From the NCBI GenBank assembly GCA_013399115.1, contig VXAA01001968.1, positions 492,540 through 556,539 on the forward strand: a DNA stretch of 64,000 nt, written 5' to 3'. This document shows positions 50,816 through 63,351 of the stretch, one piece after another. The notes under the pieces were generated by a model that saw only the letters and a list, made by a program, of their open reading frames with translations, searched no databases and was not told the DNA's origin. Both the position numbers and the translations under genes were made by a program. Each line of letters starts with the position of its first letter. Position 1 is the stretch's first letter. This DNA is from Anseranas semipalmata. Taxonomy: Eukaryota; Chordata; Aves; Anseriformes; Anseranatidae.

Positions 50816-53800
50816 CATCTAACCATTCAAAAGAAGTCCCAAAACACCAACAAAATGCAAAGCCCACAAAGCTCCAAAAGAAAAAAAAAAAGCGGGAAGA
50901 AAAGCCCACAAGTCAGTATCCTATTTTTGCACTTTAGGATGGGCTTCTGGTAGGACTTAGAAGGGTAGTGATGATGTTCTTATGATAGTCTGGTTTGAAG
51001 CAACAAGCCTAGTTCCATTATCCCGTCAATGCAGAATAACGCTCCACTCTTTGCTGACATGTTTCTGGCTAGGTGCACAAGTCAGTACCTTGACTTCTGG
51101 AAGGAGTGAACTATGGTGCAACCCAAAGGACTCCAGACAAAAAGTAACACCACTTCTGGAATCTTTGGCTCCACAAGATCTCAGTCTCACACTTCAGGTT
51201 TTTTTGCCAATCTGCAAAGAGAGAAGGAGAGGTGGCAACTGAGGCTACCAGGTATTCCAACCAGATGTGTAAACAGTAACATAGAGGATGGCACAAGTCC
51301 TTACTTTCTTTCTTTGCAGATGGGGATAGGTAGGAGAAACAGAGGAAAAAAAAAAAAGGTAAATAAGGCAAAAAGAAGGATGTACAACATGAAGCAGGAC
51401 GTGCACCTTAACTATGTATCAGATTTGTCTGTCTCACATTTTCTGTCATTTAATAGCACATAGGAAAATTCTCTTGAGGACAAGGCTCAGCTGGATCAGT
51501 TGCAGGAATGACATCTGGATGCTGATAGAGCAGGTACAGCTGTTGGGGATGAATAAAGCTATGTTGAATATCCTACAGGATCATTGAGTGTCCAAATTTA
51601 TATTCCTGGAGTATTATCTGTTGATCCATCCCACCAGATTAAATTACCAACCTACGCCTCATCTCCCAGATGCTGGGTAACAAGAAGTCACCGTTTGTGG
51701 AATCTCAGAATGAAGCACCATCCCAAAAGTTAATTAGAACTAACCAAATATTCCATTATTTTTAATTTTATTTGAAAATGGAGTAATTCATACAAAGACT
51801 GAATACTAGACACAATAATTGCTAAAGGACTCTTTTCTTTCTGCTTAGTGTGGCAGGAAGATGGGACAATACAAGTGGTTTTTCTGCTAATAAAACTGAG
51901 CCCATATGAAGCCTGGGATGAGAAGATGCAGTGAAGCTTTAAAAGTTTTGAACAGTTTTTACTGTCCCTCTGGTGCATTTGAGTAAATCAATCCAATCTT
52001 TATGAAAGCCAAGAAGTTGTCCCCATGCAGCACTTTCCTAAACCATCAGAGATAACATTTCAACAGTTTGAAATGAATTATTAACTTTGCACAACCACAC
52101 ATGGTAGAGAAAAGCAGGAAAATAAAATAAAATAAAAACTTTACCAAAAGTTGCAGAATCTTCAGTGACATTGAAATCTCAGTTCCTCTGAGGCTAAATA
52201 CACGCTAAGGATAGGTTGGTAGATGTCATATAATATTTTTCATAGTTAAGATAACTTCTCATGTGACTTGTGTCCTTTGGGAAGGAGGACTAAGGTGCAA
52301 AAGTGGTGGCTACCAGTCTTCCCCTGTCAGCAGACGAGTTAGAAGCTAAAGGGAAGATTACCAAAGACCTCTAAAGAAGTAGCATATGTAATCTTAGAAG
52401 CATTATGGAACTCAAGTGCCATCTCAGAGACTGTAAGTGTACCTAAGCCAAATTAAACACCTGTGGGTCTGCATCACTGGAATGTTTACAGGAATATCAC
52501 AGGTATACCAAAAGAAAAAAAAAAAAAANAAATCAGAGTTCTCTGTTGCTAAAAACACTTTTGTCTTCTAGGAAGAAAAAGAATACAATGTAAGAGTATG
52601 AGACAACTTTCACTCCAAACTTCAAATCTCCTAAAAAATTTAAAACTGTCTGAGATTGTATTTTTTCCTCATTGCTCAGGACCTTCTTGACATGTACCTT
52701 TGGGGTGCTAAAATATTTTCTTTCCTCATAACACATTGATGAGATCAACCTCCTGATAACCTTATAAATAGTACACCTTTTACTCTCCCAGCATCTCAAG
52801 TGTCACCAAACCTTTATCCTAAATCACACAAAATTAGCACAGGGGGTGTATAAAAACACCATTTCTTTTAAATCTGAAACAGCAGAAAAATATGAAAATA
52901 TTAAAATAATTCTTTCAGGATTCTTGAAATGCCTAGTTTGACTCAGTTTAATGTTATTCATGTCCTTAAGTCACTGCAGTATTTCAATGACAGCTGAACA
53001 CAGTGTGGGCTAGTCAAACTCTCTGTCTTCAGCCGTGTAACCTCAAAGCCTTTTTTGTTTCAGAAAGCTCTACTGTGTATATGACTCCTAATTCTGTAAC
53101 CAAAGTTATGTACCTAAATGAGTTAATGCAAGCTTTTTTTTGTTGCTCAGAAAGTGCCATAAATGTCAAGCACTTTTTGCACATGATGTAAGGGTTTTCT
53201 TTACGTCTGTGTGTTTTTGATCCTGGAGTCAAGAGAATTTCTTTCATTTCCTTTCTATTCAGCTATTACGAGGCAAGAAGAAATACTTGACAAAGACTGA
53301 AAGCTTTTTTATTTGCATTCCTGTGTAACCTTCTCTTTTATCAATTTGTCATTTTGCTGATATGCCTCTCATGCACCAAGGCGTTTATTAGAGTCATTAT
53401 CAGAGAGCTCTCAGATTACTTTGTTGTCATGACAAACTGAGTTTTGCTATGCCCTGCTTGATGGATGGGCTGGATATTTTTATACTCTTCTGGAAGCCAG
53501 ATCCTAGTGTTTTTGACACTCATAGTCCTTTCTTGGTATGTAAAATCAAGGCTGAGCATGAGTAAATTGTAAGAAACAGTAACTTCATTGTAATCAAAGA
53601 AAAACCCTAACCTTCCAGAACTAAAGTACGAACTACTGAAAATAGATCTAAACCTGAGATTTTTTTTTAACATCTCATCAGCTGCAGTTTATGGCAGAAT
53701 AAATTACCCCTATATTTAGCCATCTAATAGCTCAACTTTCAGTCACTACAAAGCAAGATACATCTCTTGTTAAAACGTGTCTAACAGAAAAGATTGGAAT

Positions 53801-55719
53801 TTGATCATTGACTCTCTTAACTGACTAGAGAGAATCCAAATGTCTGCTTAAACTTCACACCAAGGCTTAGCTTCATCCTGAGAAAGGTAAGATCAACGTC
53901 TGAGCAATTCACCCTAAACTCCCTTTAGAGTTCATGAAGATTTTATTAGCACACTCAATAGAATCAAGCAAGTAATCCATCTCATGCTCAAGCAGACACC
54001 TACATTTATTTGATCAGATGAATCTCACCCCAAACTCTATTAACTATATTGATTAAATGTCCATTGATTCTAATAAAAGCCTATATGACTAGTTCAGATA
54101 TAGAAACTGACAGAATAGGCTTGTAAAGTTAGATGAGAAGAATACTATCTCTAACTTCCATATTGCTAAATTCAGTGAGCTAGATCTCACGCTGTGATCA
54201 GCAAAGTTTCAGCATTCAGGGGTTGGTTTGCTTTTTGTCCCACCATTCCTCCCCAGAAGAATTGACAAGCAAAGCCTGTGGGCAGCAACAGTTTGCTCAT
54301 CCATGCCTTAATTTTCCAACATGTAAATACAGACAGATTTTAATAGTGAGTATAAAAATGAATTTCCACTCTGATCCTTTGCAATCCACTTTGAGCATAG
54401 GGTTTTATACCAGGAAAAAGCAAATGTTTCCCAACTTTCTCTGTGATGTTTCTTCAGCATCAAATCTTTCACTTTACAAAACCTTCTCCCAGCCCTACAT
54501 CGATGGTTCAGCTACACTGACTTGTATGGAGCGAAGTAAGGACCAAGGACCTGTTTACTTTCTGCTTTTCTTCATGCATCTGCCTATGAAAGAAGGTAAC
54601 AACCCTGGGTAGCAAGCTCTGCCACCTACACTACAACCTGAAAGAGAGAAGTCCCTGAAGGAAAGAAACGTTATCCCTGAGTTTCTCCACTTTTCAAGGG
54701 AGCATACAGAACACCTTAAGTTCTTCTTTTATACAAATGCAAACTATTAATTCCCTTTCTTATTCCCTGTTAAGAACTTAGTAGCTTAGAGAAAAAGTTC
54801 TCTGAGTGGTTCTTCTTTTCTTCTCTTTGTGAGAGACACTTTGCAAAGAATATCTGAATATAAGCAGTGACTCTACCCATTTTCATGTTATCTTAGTCTT
54901 TCTGAGGCTCTTTTATGCCTCTCTAAAGCTGTGAACCAATGGATATGTACTGGATTTATGTCTTTGACAGCATTTCTTTGGTTTAGGAGCCATTCTGATC
55001 ATAAGCCTATGCATTTAAATTACAAAGTAGTTGGGCCAAATTCTATAAAAGACAGGTGATAAAATAAATTTTGTGCTTCTGGGCAGTTATTGCTGCCTGT
55101 AAAGTTATAGCCAGCATTGGACAGGCATCAGTATCTACTTTCAGTTTCCACTCAAGGCACTGTAACGCTGCTCTGCAGATGCTAAAAGAAACAGTCAGCA
55201 AACACAAGCTGACTGGCAGCTGTCACTTTACAATGTCTCCCTTCCCTTTTCCTAAAATGATTCTGTCATGCTGAACAAACATGAATACAGGCTGGGTAAT
55301 GAGTTCTATTATTCTATGACAAAAAANTCAGTACTCATCATTGATGGATTCATTTGCAGAGTGAGAGTCTGAAATGCTGCAGCAAAACATTGAGGGGAAA
55401 GGTGATGACTCAAGCAAAAACCTGTCCTAAAAAAGTTTGTGACCACTGGTTACATGATAAAAGCTATCAAAAATAAGAAATAACCCTAAAAGTCATCATA
55501 CCTTACTTGTCTCCACAATCCCATTTCTCACACTGCTGTCCCCATAGGAACGGTTTTGCATGCTACTGTAATCTTTAGTTCAAAATAAAACATTCAGACG
55601 CTGCCATCAAAAATTGGCAAGTCTAAGCTCAAGCAGGGAGACAAATGAAAAAATCCTGTTATAATAAATACAGAGTATCACATTTCCCTCTCCCTCCATT
55701 GTTTCTTATATTCAGTTTA
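50816..55719. other. Unique sequence, no supported gene
   Basis: Frames of 60-129 codons are present, the longest at 54223-54612 (+), with no domain, no repeated codon pattern and no convincing splice frame. Single undetermined bases occur at 52529 and 55327, the first within a poly-A run. Other A-runs lie at 50880-50892 and 51347-51358. No transposon is recognised. Confidence 0.5.
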
Positions 55720-56814
55720 CTTGTTCTTTGCGACAAGGTTCTAACATTTTAACATGTTCATATCAGTGATACGTAACAAATAAATGTAACAAAGACATAA
55801 TATATTGAATAGCTATCATTCAATAACAGTTTCTGTTATATTATGTGATATAAAATGTGAACGCTTTCCCTGGTGCACTGAAAATTATCCAACTTTGGTG
55901 TTTTCTATATATTTACATACAGTAACCATTCACATAATTTTTTTTATATGTGATTTTCTCCATGTCATATGCAGACTGTAGACTCCTTTAAAACCTAAAG
56001 ATAGTTTCTAAAATATCCTTAAAAAAAAAAAAGTGCCTTCCCTGTATTTTTTGCATAATCATGAATATCTGCAAACACAAAAATGACAATAAAAATAATC
56101 AATGAAGAATGTGGCTACATATACATAGTTTATCCATTTGGTACACTACACCAAAGAAAACAATCCCCCCAGTACATAACCCCAGGTAATTCAACTAATT
56201 TAAATTGTGGTAAACTATAAAGTGTAAACTATTTAAATAGGATGACATTTGATAAGCATCAGCTGATTGATTTAGTCTTAAAGATAAACTTCAGTAGAGC
56301 TAATGGATTAGCCATTACTGAAATATAGAGGAACTCCACATTTACTGATGAGCTGAATCCATTAATCTTAAACAAATTGCAGTGTATCGAATGCATAGAG
56401 ATAATTAATCATGGTATAGTATATTTATAGTATATTAAAAGCTCATGGTGACATTCCACGGTGACTATTACTAAATATATTTTTAATTTAGGTTAGAAAA
56501 GTTATGGGGGTCAAATCAATATAGCAGAATTGTTGCGAAACGTTTTTTGGATAATTACCAGATAACATTATTTACAACTTGAGTTATGGTTGTAACCAAG
56601 GGACTCTGTTAGGATCTCATAATGCTGGACAACAGATGAACATGCATAATACAGTCCCAGTCCCAAGGAGATTACCAATGAATATCATAAAACCATTCTC
56701 GTCAATCATCATCAGATTCAGGAATTCTTGTTAACATGCAACAGATGCTTCAATTAATCTAAATTAGAGTCAATTTTCTATGAGACAAAAGTATTATTCA
56801 TCACTAGAATTGTT
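55720..56814. other. AT-rich, possible conserved non-coding DNA
   Basis: About 56200-56440 contains several homeodomain-type motifs close together (TAATGGATTAG, TCCATTAATCTT, GATAATTAATCATGG) and no usable open frame. No repeat is recognised. The regulatory reading is inferred from composition alone. Confidence 0.3.
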
Positions 56815-57060
56815 CCTACTGTCAATAATGATAATACTTACATAGCAGTTTTGAGCCTCAAAGTGCTTTACAAACATTAGGTAACAAGCTTCCTAACACA
56901 TCATAAAATTAATTTTAGGCATAGTGAATATTTGCTTTACTCATTATTTAAGAAAAGACAGACATTTATGGGTTTGTGTAGGAGGAAAGCATCACAAGAA
57001 ATCACAATAAAAAATCATGACCATTAACCCTACATTAACCATTATATCATGCGTCACAAG
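56815..57060 (-). mobile_element. MIR-like ancient SINE remnant
   Basis: The plus strand reads AATGATAATACTTACATAGC, then CTCAAAGTGCTTTACAAACA, then a diverged stretch, and near 57030 AACCCTACATTAACCATTAT. This is the block order of an old CORE/MIR-type SINE read in antisense. The first 75 bases fit best and the rest is poorly preserved, so the right end is a guess. Confidence 0.5.
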
Positions 57061-59045
57061 TTCAGGACACCGATGTGCCCTGATAAGTGATGTGAGATTT
57101 GAATATGCATGCCATCAACTCCTTTTTAATAACAGCTAGCTTTCTGAGAAAGAGCTTATGTGTCAGAAGGCTTTTCTGTTTTGGTTGTGGTTGTGGTTTT
57201 GCTTTTCTCAGATATATAACTTGGTCTATCAATGTGTATTATCTCTCCTTACAAATCTGGCTTCACCCAGTGGCACTTGCCAGCCCTTTCACAAGAGAGG
57301 TTGGTCTTTGCGTGCCCACTAACAGCAGTCCTTCATTAGAAGAACAAAAAGGCAGTGTGTGCAGACTGAGGTAACAGAAAAAAAACTGAGGTTAGTCATA
57401 TACACCATTCCATCAGGCCTGTTAAAATATCTGGCTTATACTGAATGAGACACAGGAACAAGGATGGCAGAATTATTTACAACTAAAATCATGAAACTGA
57501 ACCCATAAAACCTGTTCAATTTTAACACACTGTGGAAAAAAAAAATAGTAATTGGGAAGAAAGAACAAAGGGACAGATCACCAAATAAATTTTCCATTCA
57601 TCACAAGCTGTGTGATTCAGATGAGTATCAGTCATCTTTAGCCTTTCTTTTGGAACGATCCTCTCTACACTGCTGGCATGCCCTGACATCACATAACAAA
57701 GTTTCCACTGCAGGAATATACTGCTCCTTTTCAGTTTTGCTTGAGATCTTTTCCTGTTTCCAAAGTTAATGTGCTTTTTGATTTGCATAAGCAAATGTGG
57801 TCTGTGACTCCACAACAAAGGCCAAGTCTGATCTGCCAAGAACTTTTTTTAAAAGCTATTATACTTATCCTAGACCCTCAGTTGCTGTGGACTGGAGTAG
57901 TTTCATTAGTTTCATTCACACTTCAAGATGAACTCCATCTATAAGACAAGATTAATACATCACAAGCATGAACAGACTACTCTTAAGCTTTCTGTGGTGA
58001 GATTCAGCTGGCCAAAGTCTTGAGGAGGTTTTTTTCCACCTTCTCTTTCAAGCCATTAAATGCTTATGCATCTCTAAATCTATTCTAGAAACGTCTCCCA
58101 TAAAATGGTTATATGTTGATTTGAACAAATTAAAACATAGGTTTTGAAGACACCCAACTCCCTCCCATCCACCAGATCCTTGAAATGTAAACCCAACATT
58201 TCCCCTCTTGTTTTACAGCGCAGCAGTTTTCCTTGGCTTCACGGAGTGGAAAAAATTCAACGCTTTCTCCCCTCAGACCATAGAAAAGGCTCCTTGTCTA
58301 CACTGCCCAGGGCTCATCTCAGGACTGTGCTTTGCAGGGAGCCATCCCCTGCTTCTTTTTGGATTCCCCTGGACTTTTCATGTACTACACTCTGCCTGCA
58401 CATACACCTCTCAGGACATGGCTTCATGCTACTGTAGGCTGTACTTCTTCTGAAAGAAGCAGTCACTCTCCTTTCTTCCTTTATGATACTTGTGTGTTCC
58501 TAATGTCATACTATTTCTTCCTTTGTTTTGCAGGATTTCTGTACCTGTGAGGTGAACCAGAATACAGAATAAGTAGAAATGAGAAATCTCATTAAAAATT
58601 ATTATTTTTCAGAGGGACAATTTCCCGGTGTTGGTTTACCAGGGGCACAGTGAAATGAGCAACCTTAGGGTAGGAATGGTTGGACAAAGGGGAAGAAAGA
58701 CATGTCTATTTCAGTGATTTAACTTTCTCGGGTTTAAAATACCTTGTACTGCATCCTAAAAGTTTCTTAAAGTAACAAATGCTTAGAGGTCCTCATGGAG
58801 GACACAATCTCCTCTTTACTCCTGGATGTTCTGTCAGTGCTCAGAGACAGACCTCCTTCCTATTGCCGCTGCCCACCCATGTGTTCCTTTAGCCATTGTA
58901 CCTGGTCCTATAACTGGACAAAGACTTGGAAACATTTAAAGTCTCCTTCCAGGTCATGAATCAAGTATTTGGCAGAGCCACCAAATACGAGTATTTATAT
59001 TTCTTGAATCCCTATTTTGAAAAACACCCACAGAGTGATTTCTCT
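57061..59045. other. Unique sequence, no supported gene
   Basis: Three plus-strand frames overlap at 58144-58550, all without domains, which argues against any of them being coding. Good acceptor-like pyrimidine tracts end at about 58533 and 58611, but no matching donor gives a defensible exon. Confidence 0.45.
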
Positions 59046-59072
59046 TTTTTTTTTTTTTTTTTGGTTTTGGTT

Positions 59073-59104
<32 letters not shown>

Positions 59105-59178
59105 GGTTTTGTTGGTTTTGGTTTTGGTTTTGGTTTTGGTTTTGGTTTTGGTTTTGGTTTGTTTGTTTGTTTGTTTGG
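59046..59178. repeat. Compound T / TTG / TTTTGG / TTTG microsatellite
   Basis: Four blocks in order: poly-T (about 59046-59062), (TTG)n (about 59074-59106), (TTTTGG)n (about 59114-59159) and (TTTG)n (59158-59178). All blocks carry G and T on the plus strand, so they probably arose from one another by stepwise mutation. The repeat gives artificial Leu/Val, Phe/Trp and Gln/Asn frames. Confidence 0.96.
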
Positions 59179-59359
59179 ACTTTCCTACAATTCATTATTT
59201 CAGCACCAACAAATAAAAAGATCATTGTACTTCAGTTGCAGATCTTTTGTTGATGACTGTTTTGAGGGAACATTACCAGGCTTCAGTGTTTTAGAAAAAG
59301 TCCCCAAACACTGTTTTTCAAACATGCTTAAGTGTTACAAAAGTACTATCCTCTTTCAA
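59179..59359. other. Unique spacer
   Basis: Short unique sequence between two microsatellites. Nothing is recognised. Confidence 0.6.

Positions 59360-59401
<42 letters not shown>
59360..59401. repeat. (AAT)n microsatellite
   Basis: Fourteen uninterrupted trinucleotides. A poly-Asn frame over it (59159-59428) is an artefact. Confidence 0.96.
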
Positions 59402-59402
<1 letters not shown>

Positions 59403-61652
59403 TCCTGTCTTTGTATGGTTCTATTTGAAATTAAAAAGTTCTTTTACTTCAAAAATTTGTTAATGATAGAGATTGAGTTTGAGCTAAATTTATGAAAAAG
59501 ACTGGTATCAGTTGAAAATGCAAAAACAGTTATCCCAGATATCGATAGCCTGCATTGTGCTGTGTAATTTAAAATAATAAATGTAGCTATTGGTGAAAAA
59601 TTCCTATGAAGGTAAATAATTGTTTTCAAGAAATTAATTTCCATGAGTTTCTGTTTTTGTTTTTTTTTCTTTTCTTCTAAGTGTATGGCAAAATCTAATA
59701 TAATAGTTGTAGAAAAGCAATTATGTTTCATTTTGAGCATAAAACGATTTAAACCATTTTAGGTTCTTGTGTCCTTAACTTTCATTTATGTAAACTGTCT
59801 GCCATTGAAGAATGGTTTTGAAAGCCAATATTGATCATCTTGAGGTTTGGCCAGGAAGCTTTTTGCAAAACAGTATGAGAAAGCAAGCAGTTAGCAAAAA
59901 ACAATTTTTGACTTTACTTAAGTCCTCTTCCACAAGGAAGATGCTTATAGGGATTTTAAATCTTTACTTTCACTGCTTCCAAACAGAACAAGAGGTGCAG
60001 GAAGCCCCTTGAGAGTTCAAAAAGGGGTGCATCTGAGGTAGGAATGTATTTTCCTCACTGTATTTTGGCACAACAGAGAGTTCAGGACCGTGGACTAGAA
60101 AGATGTGACTAGGACATACAGGTGTAACACAACTTATTCCTTCCTGAGATCAACAGCAACACATTGCTTTCTCAATGTTAATTAAGAAAGTTCACACAAT
60201 CCACAACTCCATTTTGTTCAGGAAACCTACTGCTGACTGGCAAGCCAAACCTGGCTGTGGAAGGATCAGATCAGATTAACTAACAGGTATCTTGATATAT
60301 CTGGTATGCTAAGCATACTGGACATAGGTGATGAGAGTTTACATATAAGGGATATAAAAGGTACTGGCTGCTCTTAGGGAAACTACTAAGGATGCCAGCT
60401 TGCCACATGCTCCACATGGAGAGCTGGAAGCACTCCTTACCCTACCTTACCAGCAATGGACAAACCAAAATATGACTCTGTGGAAAACCTTATGACATAC
60501 TTTAAATATAATTGTTTGTTTGGTGTCGGATTTCTGTCCCTTCATCTGCCCAGCTGTTGGCGTACCTTTATTTCACAGGCAAATTTGTAGCTTGTAAGAC
60601 ATAATTTTTAGATGTGTATTGTATTTGATGATTTCATATTTCCCAAGCAAGTAGCAAGAAAGAGAGGAGAAGCAGTAATTCAGAAAACAGAGTTAAGATG
60701 GTGCTTTAATTTTGAAAAGAGTAAAATCACTTAAAAAAATCAGTCTTATAAAGAACAAAAATTACTCATGAATGTGCATTGGATTTAGTAAATTAATTGA
60801 ACTGAAAAAAAGTGTGAACTCCTCTTTTTTTTTTTTTATAGAGTGGCAGTTAACTTTTTCTGAAATAAAACTTTCTGTTTTGTAAATGCTGACACAAAAC
60901 CTTTCAATTCAGAAATTGTATTTACATTTCCAAAACAAGCCTTTTGAATTTCCAGTTCACTGTGGAGTTTTTCCATTTAAAATAGATGCCTAATTTTATT
61001 TACTTATGTAAGTTATGGGAGTTCGAGAAGGAGGTTAAAGAGTGCTAAGTCATCAGAAATGAAAAGAAATATTTCCTTTCAGGTTGAACAGTCCAGACCA
61101 AGAAATCCACTACTTGTTTAATGCAGTCACAGGACTACTTTACAGTCTCTGTCTTATAAAACAAGCTCTGTATCATATGTGGGATAAGCAAAGAACCTTA
61201 GCTGCTTTTCTGAAAAACCTTAGGGTTTTCCAGATTCACTGCATCCAGGAATTTGTAAACTTTGACAAGAGGAATGGAAATCTTATAGATAGACAGAATT
61301 TTTTTCTCCTTAGGTATCTGAGCACTATGAAAGGACAAGCATGGATATTTTTGAGAGAGGGAAAGGTCACTGAGTATTTTAAGTAGGCTAAAAATCTCTT
61401 TCTCATCAGAAGTTCACCTACTGAACAGAAGGTTAAGAGGAGAGACTGGCTAAAGCAAAAGACCTGGTACAACTTTCTTCTGTGCAAGACTGACCTACTG
61501 AGCTCAAAAGCAGCCTCTGTATGTTCTTAGAAGGAGGTAATGACAACATGAAAGACCACAGGCTCTTCCCTGAAATCTGACTGATAGTGTAGGCTAGGAA
61601 TTAGCTATCCCAGGCAGCAGGTCTAGAAGCTGTTAGGAGTAATAGCAGTAGT
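59402..61652. other. Unique sequence, no supported gene
   Basis: The 100-codon plus frame at 61084-61386 begins with TTG, not ATG, and has no domain. The opposite strand is also open (61236-61487). T-runs lie near 59658-59668 and 60827-60838. No transposon is recognised. Confidence 0.5.
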
Positions 61653-61749
61653 AGAATAGAATAGAATAGAATAGAATAGAATAGAATAGAATAGAATACA
61701 ATAGAATACAATACAATACAATACAATACAATACAATACAATACAATAG
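61653..61749 (-). repeat. Compound pentanucleotide array from CR1 tail
   Basis: On the plus strand, about eight AATAG-type units are followed by mixed units and then about eleven ACAAT-type units. The array abuts the 3' end of the CR1 at 61750. In element orientation the tail starts as (TATTG)n and ends as (TATTC)n. One base change in a unit has spread through half of the array. Confidence 0.95.
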
Positions 61750-62545
61750 ATGGAAGGGGCCCACAACGATCATTGAGTCCAACTGCCTGAGTGCTTCAGG
61801 GCTAATCAAAAGTTAAAGCATATTAATGAGGGCATTATCCAAATGCCTCTTGAACACCGACAGGCACGGGGCATCAACCACCTCTCCAGGAAGCCTGTTC
61901 CAGTGTCTGACCACCCTCACGGTAAGGAAATGTTTCTTGTCTCCATTTCGAACCTCCTCTGGTGCAGCTGTGTGCCATTCCCAGGCGTCCTGTCATCAGT
62001 GACCAGGGAGCAGAGACCAGCACCTCCCTCTGCGCTGCCCTCCTCAGGGAGCTGCAGAGAGCTACGAGGCCTCTCAGCCTCCTCTTGTGCAGACCAGAAA
62101 ACCCAAGTGTCCCAGCATCTCCTCACAGGACATGCCTTCCAGCCCTTTTACGAGCTTTGTTGTCCTCTTCTGGACTCTTTCAAGTACCTTAACACTTGTT
62201 TTACGTTGTGGAGCCCAGAACTGCACACAATATTCAAGGTGGGGCTGAACCAACACGAAATATAGTGCGAGAATCACCTCTTTTCACCAGCTGGCTATGC
62301 TGTGCTTAATGCACCCCAAAATGCAGTTTGCCCACTTGGCTGCCAGGGCACACTGCTGGCTTGTGCTGAGCCTGCTGTCGACCAGCACCCCTAGGTCCCT
62401 CTCTGCTGAGCTGCTCCAGCCACTCATTTCCCAGTCTGTGCCTGTGTACAGCATTGCTCCAGCCCAGGTGCAGAACCCAACATTTTCCTTTGTTGAACTT
62501 CATGCCGTGGCCGACTGCCCAATGCTCCTGTCTATCTAGATCCCT
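61750..62545 (-). mobile_element. CR1 LINE, 3' 0.8 kb
   Basis: On the minus strand the order is: start near GACAGGAGCATTGGGCAGTC, then ORF2 C-terminal sequence, a region of about 170 bases, the GGTGGTTGATGCCCCGTGCC block, and the 3' end before the expanded tail. It is the same subfamily as the 12 kb copy. It is 5' truncated, as is usual for CR1. Its decayed coding part is listed separately. The plus-strand frames over it (61843-62265, 61962-62192, 62297-62539) are antisense shadows. Confidence 0.93.
62080..62503 (-). pseudogene. CR1 ORF2 C-terminal remnant
   Basis: Read from 62503 downward: [17 protein letters not shown] and [11 protein letters not shown] in one frame. After a shift near 62420 the reading is [20 protein letters not shown] and ILGCIKHS in another, with a TGA in place of the SRS(R) region near 62293. 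Then [33 protein letters not shown] and [10 protein letters not shown] follow. The catalytic Asp pair lies upstream of the truncation and is missing, so no activity is possible. Confidence 0.88.
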
Positions 62546-63298
62546 AGATCTAGTAGTAGTGCTAGTAATGGAAAGACTGGTCCAGCAGCACAGTTGCTAC
62601 CCCTCAGCTTGGCTCACTGACAGAAGCAACAGAGGCATTATGCAGGCACAAGCAGCCATTTCATTCCCTCTGTGAACTTTCTGCTTAACTATGGGTATGT
62701 CTGTATGGCACAGCACAGAACTGTGCGAGATAGATACTTCTAAGCCAGGCAGAGAATTCACTAATGTGTCTATATTGCTTTCACTACCTGAGTTTATTTA
62801 ATTTGATTGTTTTTGCATCCCTGTCTCTCACTGTGTAGTCACATCCTTGGCACAGTATGGAATAGCAGGGTGCAGAACACATTCCTGCTCATTTACAGTG
62901 CGTGTGATGGCAGTGCCTTAAATAAAGGTCCACCAAAATTTATGTCCTATTATTGAGACTGAAATTCTTCTCCCACAGAGCCTAATCAGAGGTTTACTGA
63001 ACCTGATGGAGAGATTCCCACCAGCCTCACCTCATAATCCTCCAAACCAAGTAACAAATACAAAAGGCTGTTACAAATAAGAGGAACAAGTGAGAACTGC
63101 AGTGCAAAGGATGTTTCAACAGGAAAGCGAACACTGTGATACTTAAACATTACTTAATAAATAAACTTAGTGTCTTTATTAAGTGTGTACAATAACTTCA
63201 GGCTCACTTGCTCCCAGAAATCTCGTGGTCTAGTTGTCAAAAGCAGGGAAAGAAAAATAGAGAGAAAACATGCTATCTTTTCCAAAAGTGTATCTGAA
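62546..63298. other. Unique sequence, nothing recognised
   Basis: No long frame beyond the CR1 shadow and no repeat. AT-rich. Confidence 0.5.
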
Positions 63299-63351
63299 AT
63301 AGAATCATAGAATCATTTAGGTTGGAAAAGACCTGTAAGATCATGTAATCC
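63299..63351 (-). mobile_element. CR1 LINE 3' terminus, about 50 bases
   Basis: The plus strand reads ATAGAATCATAGAATCATTT, followed by AGGTTGGAAAAGACCTGTAA and GATCATGTAATCCAA. This is the reverse complement of the CR1 3' end with two tail units. It is an extreme 5' truncation, and only the reverse-transcription start site region remains. Confidence 0.9.

Noticed and set aside
58144..58550. Three overlapping plus frames near strong acceptor-like tracts
   Set aside because: No domain in any frame and no donor that gives a consistent exon.
59114..59159. TTTTGG repeats as an interstitial telomere
   Set aside because: The vertebrate telomere unit is TTAGGG; this unit grades into the flanking TTG and TTTG repeats.
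58926..59253. Leu/Val-rich, Cys/Trp/Phe-rich and Gln/Asn-rich frames on both strands
   Set aside because: All come from the compound GT microsatellite.
61084..61386. 100-codon plus frame
   Set aside because: Begins at TTG, no domain, opposite strand also open; consistent with chance.
61843..62265. 140-codon plus frame
   Set aside because: Antisense of the CR1 3' segment.
63220..63260. TCTCGTGGTCTAGTTGTC as a tRNA B-box or D-arm
   Set aside because: No acceptor stem, anticodon arm or T-arm can be drawn around it.
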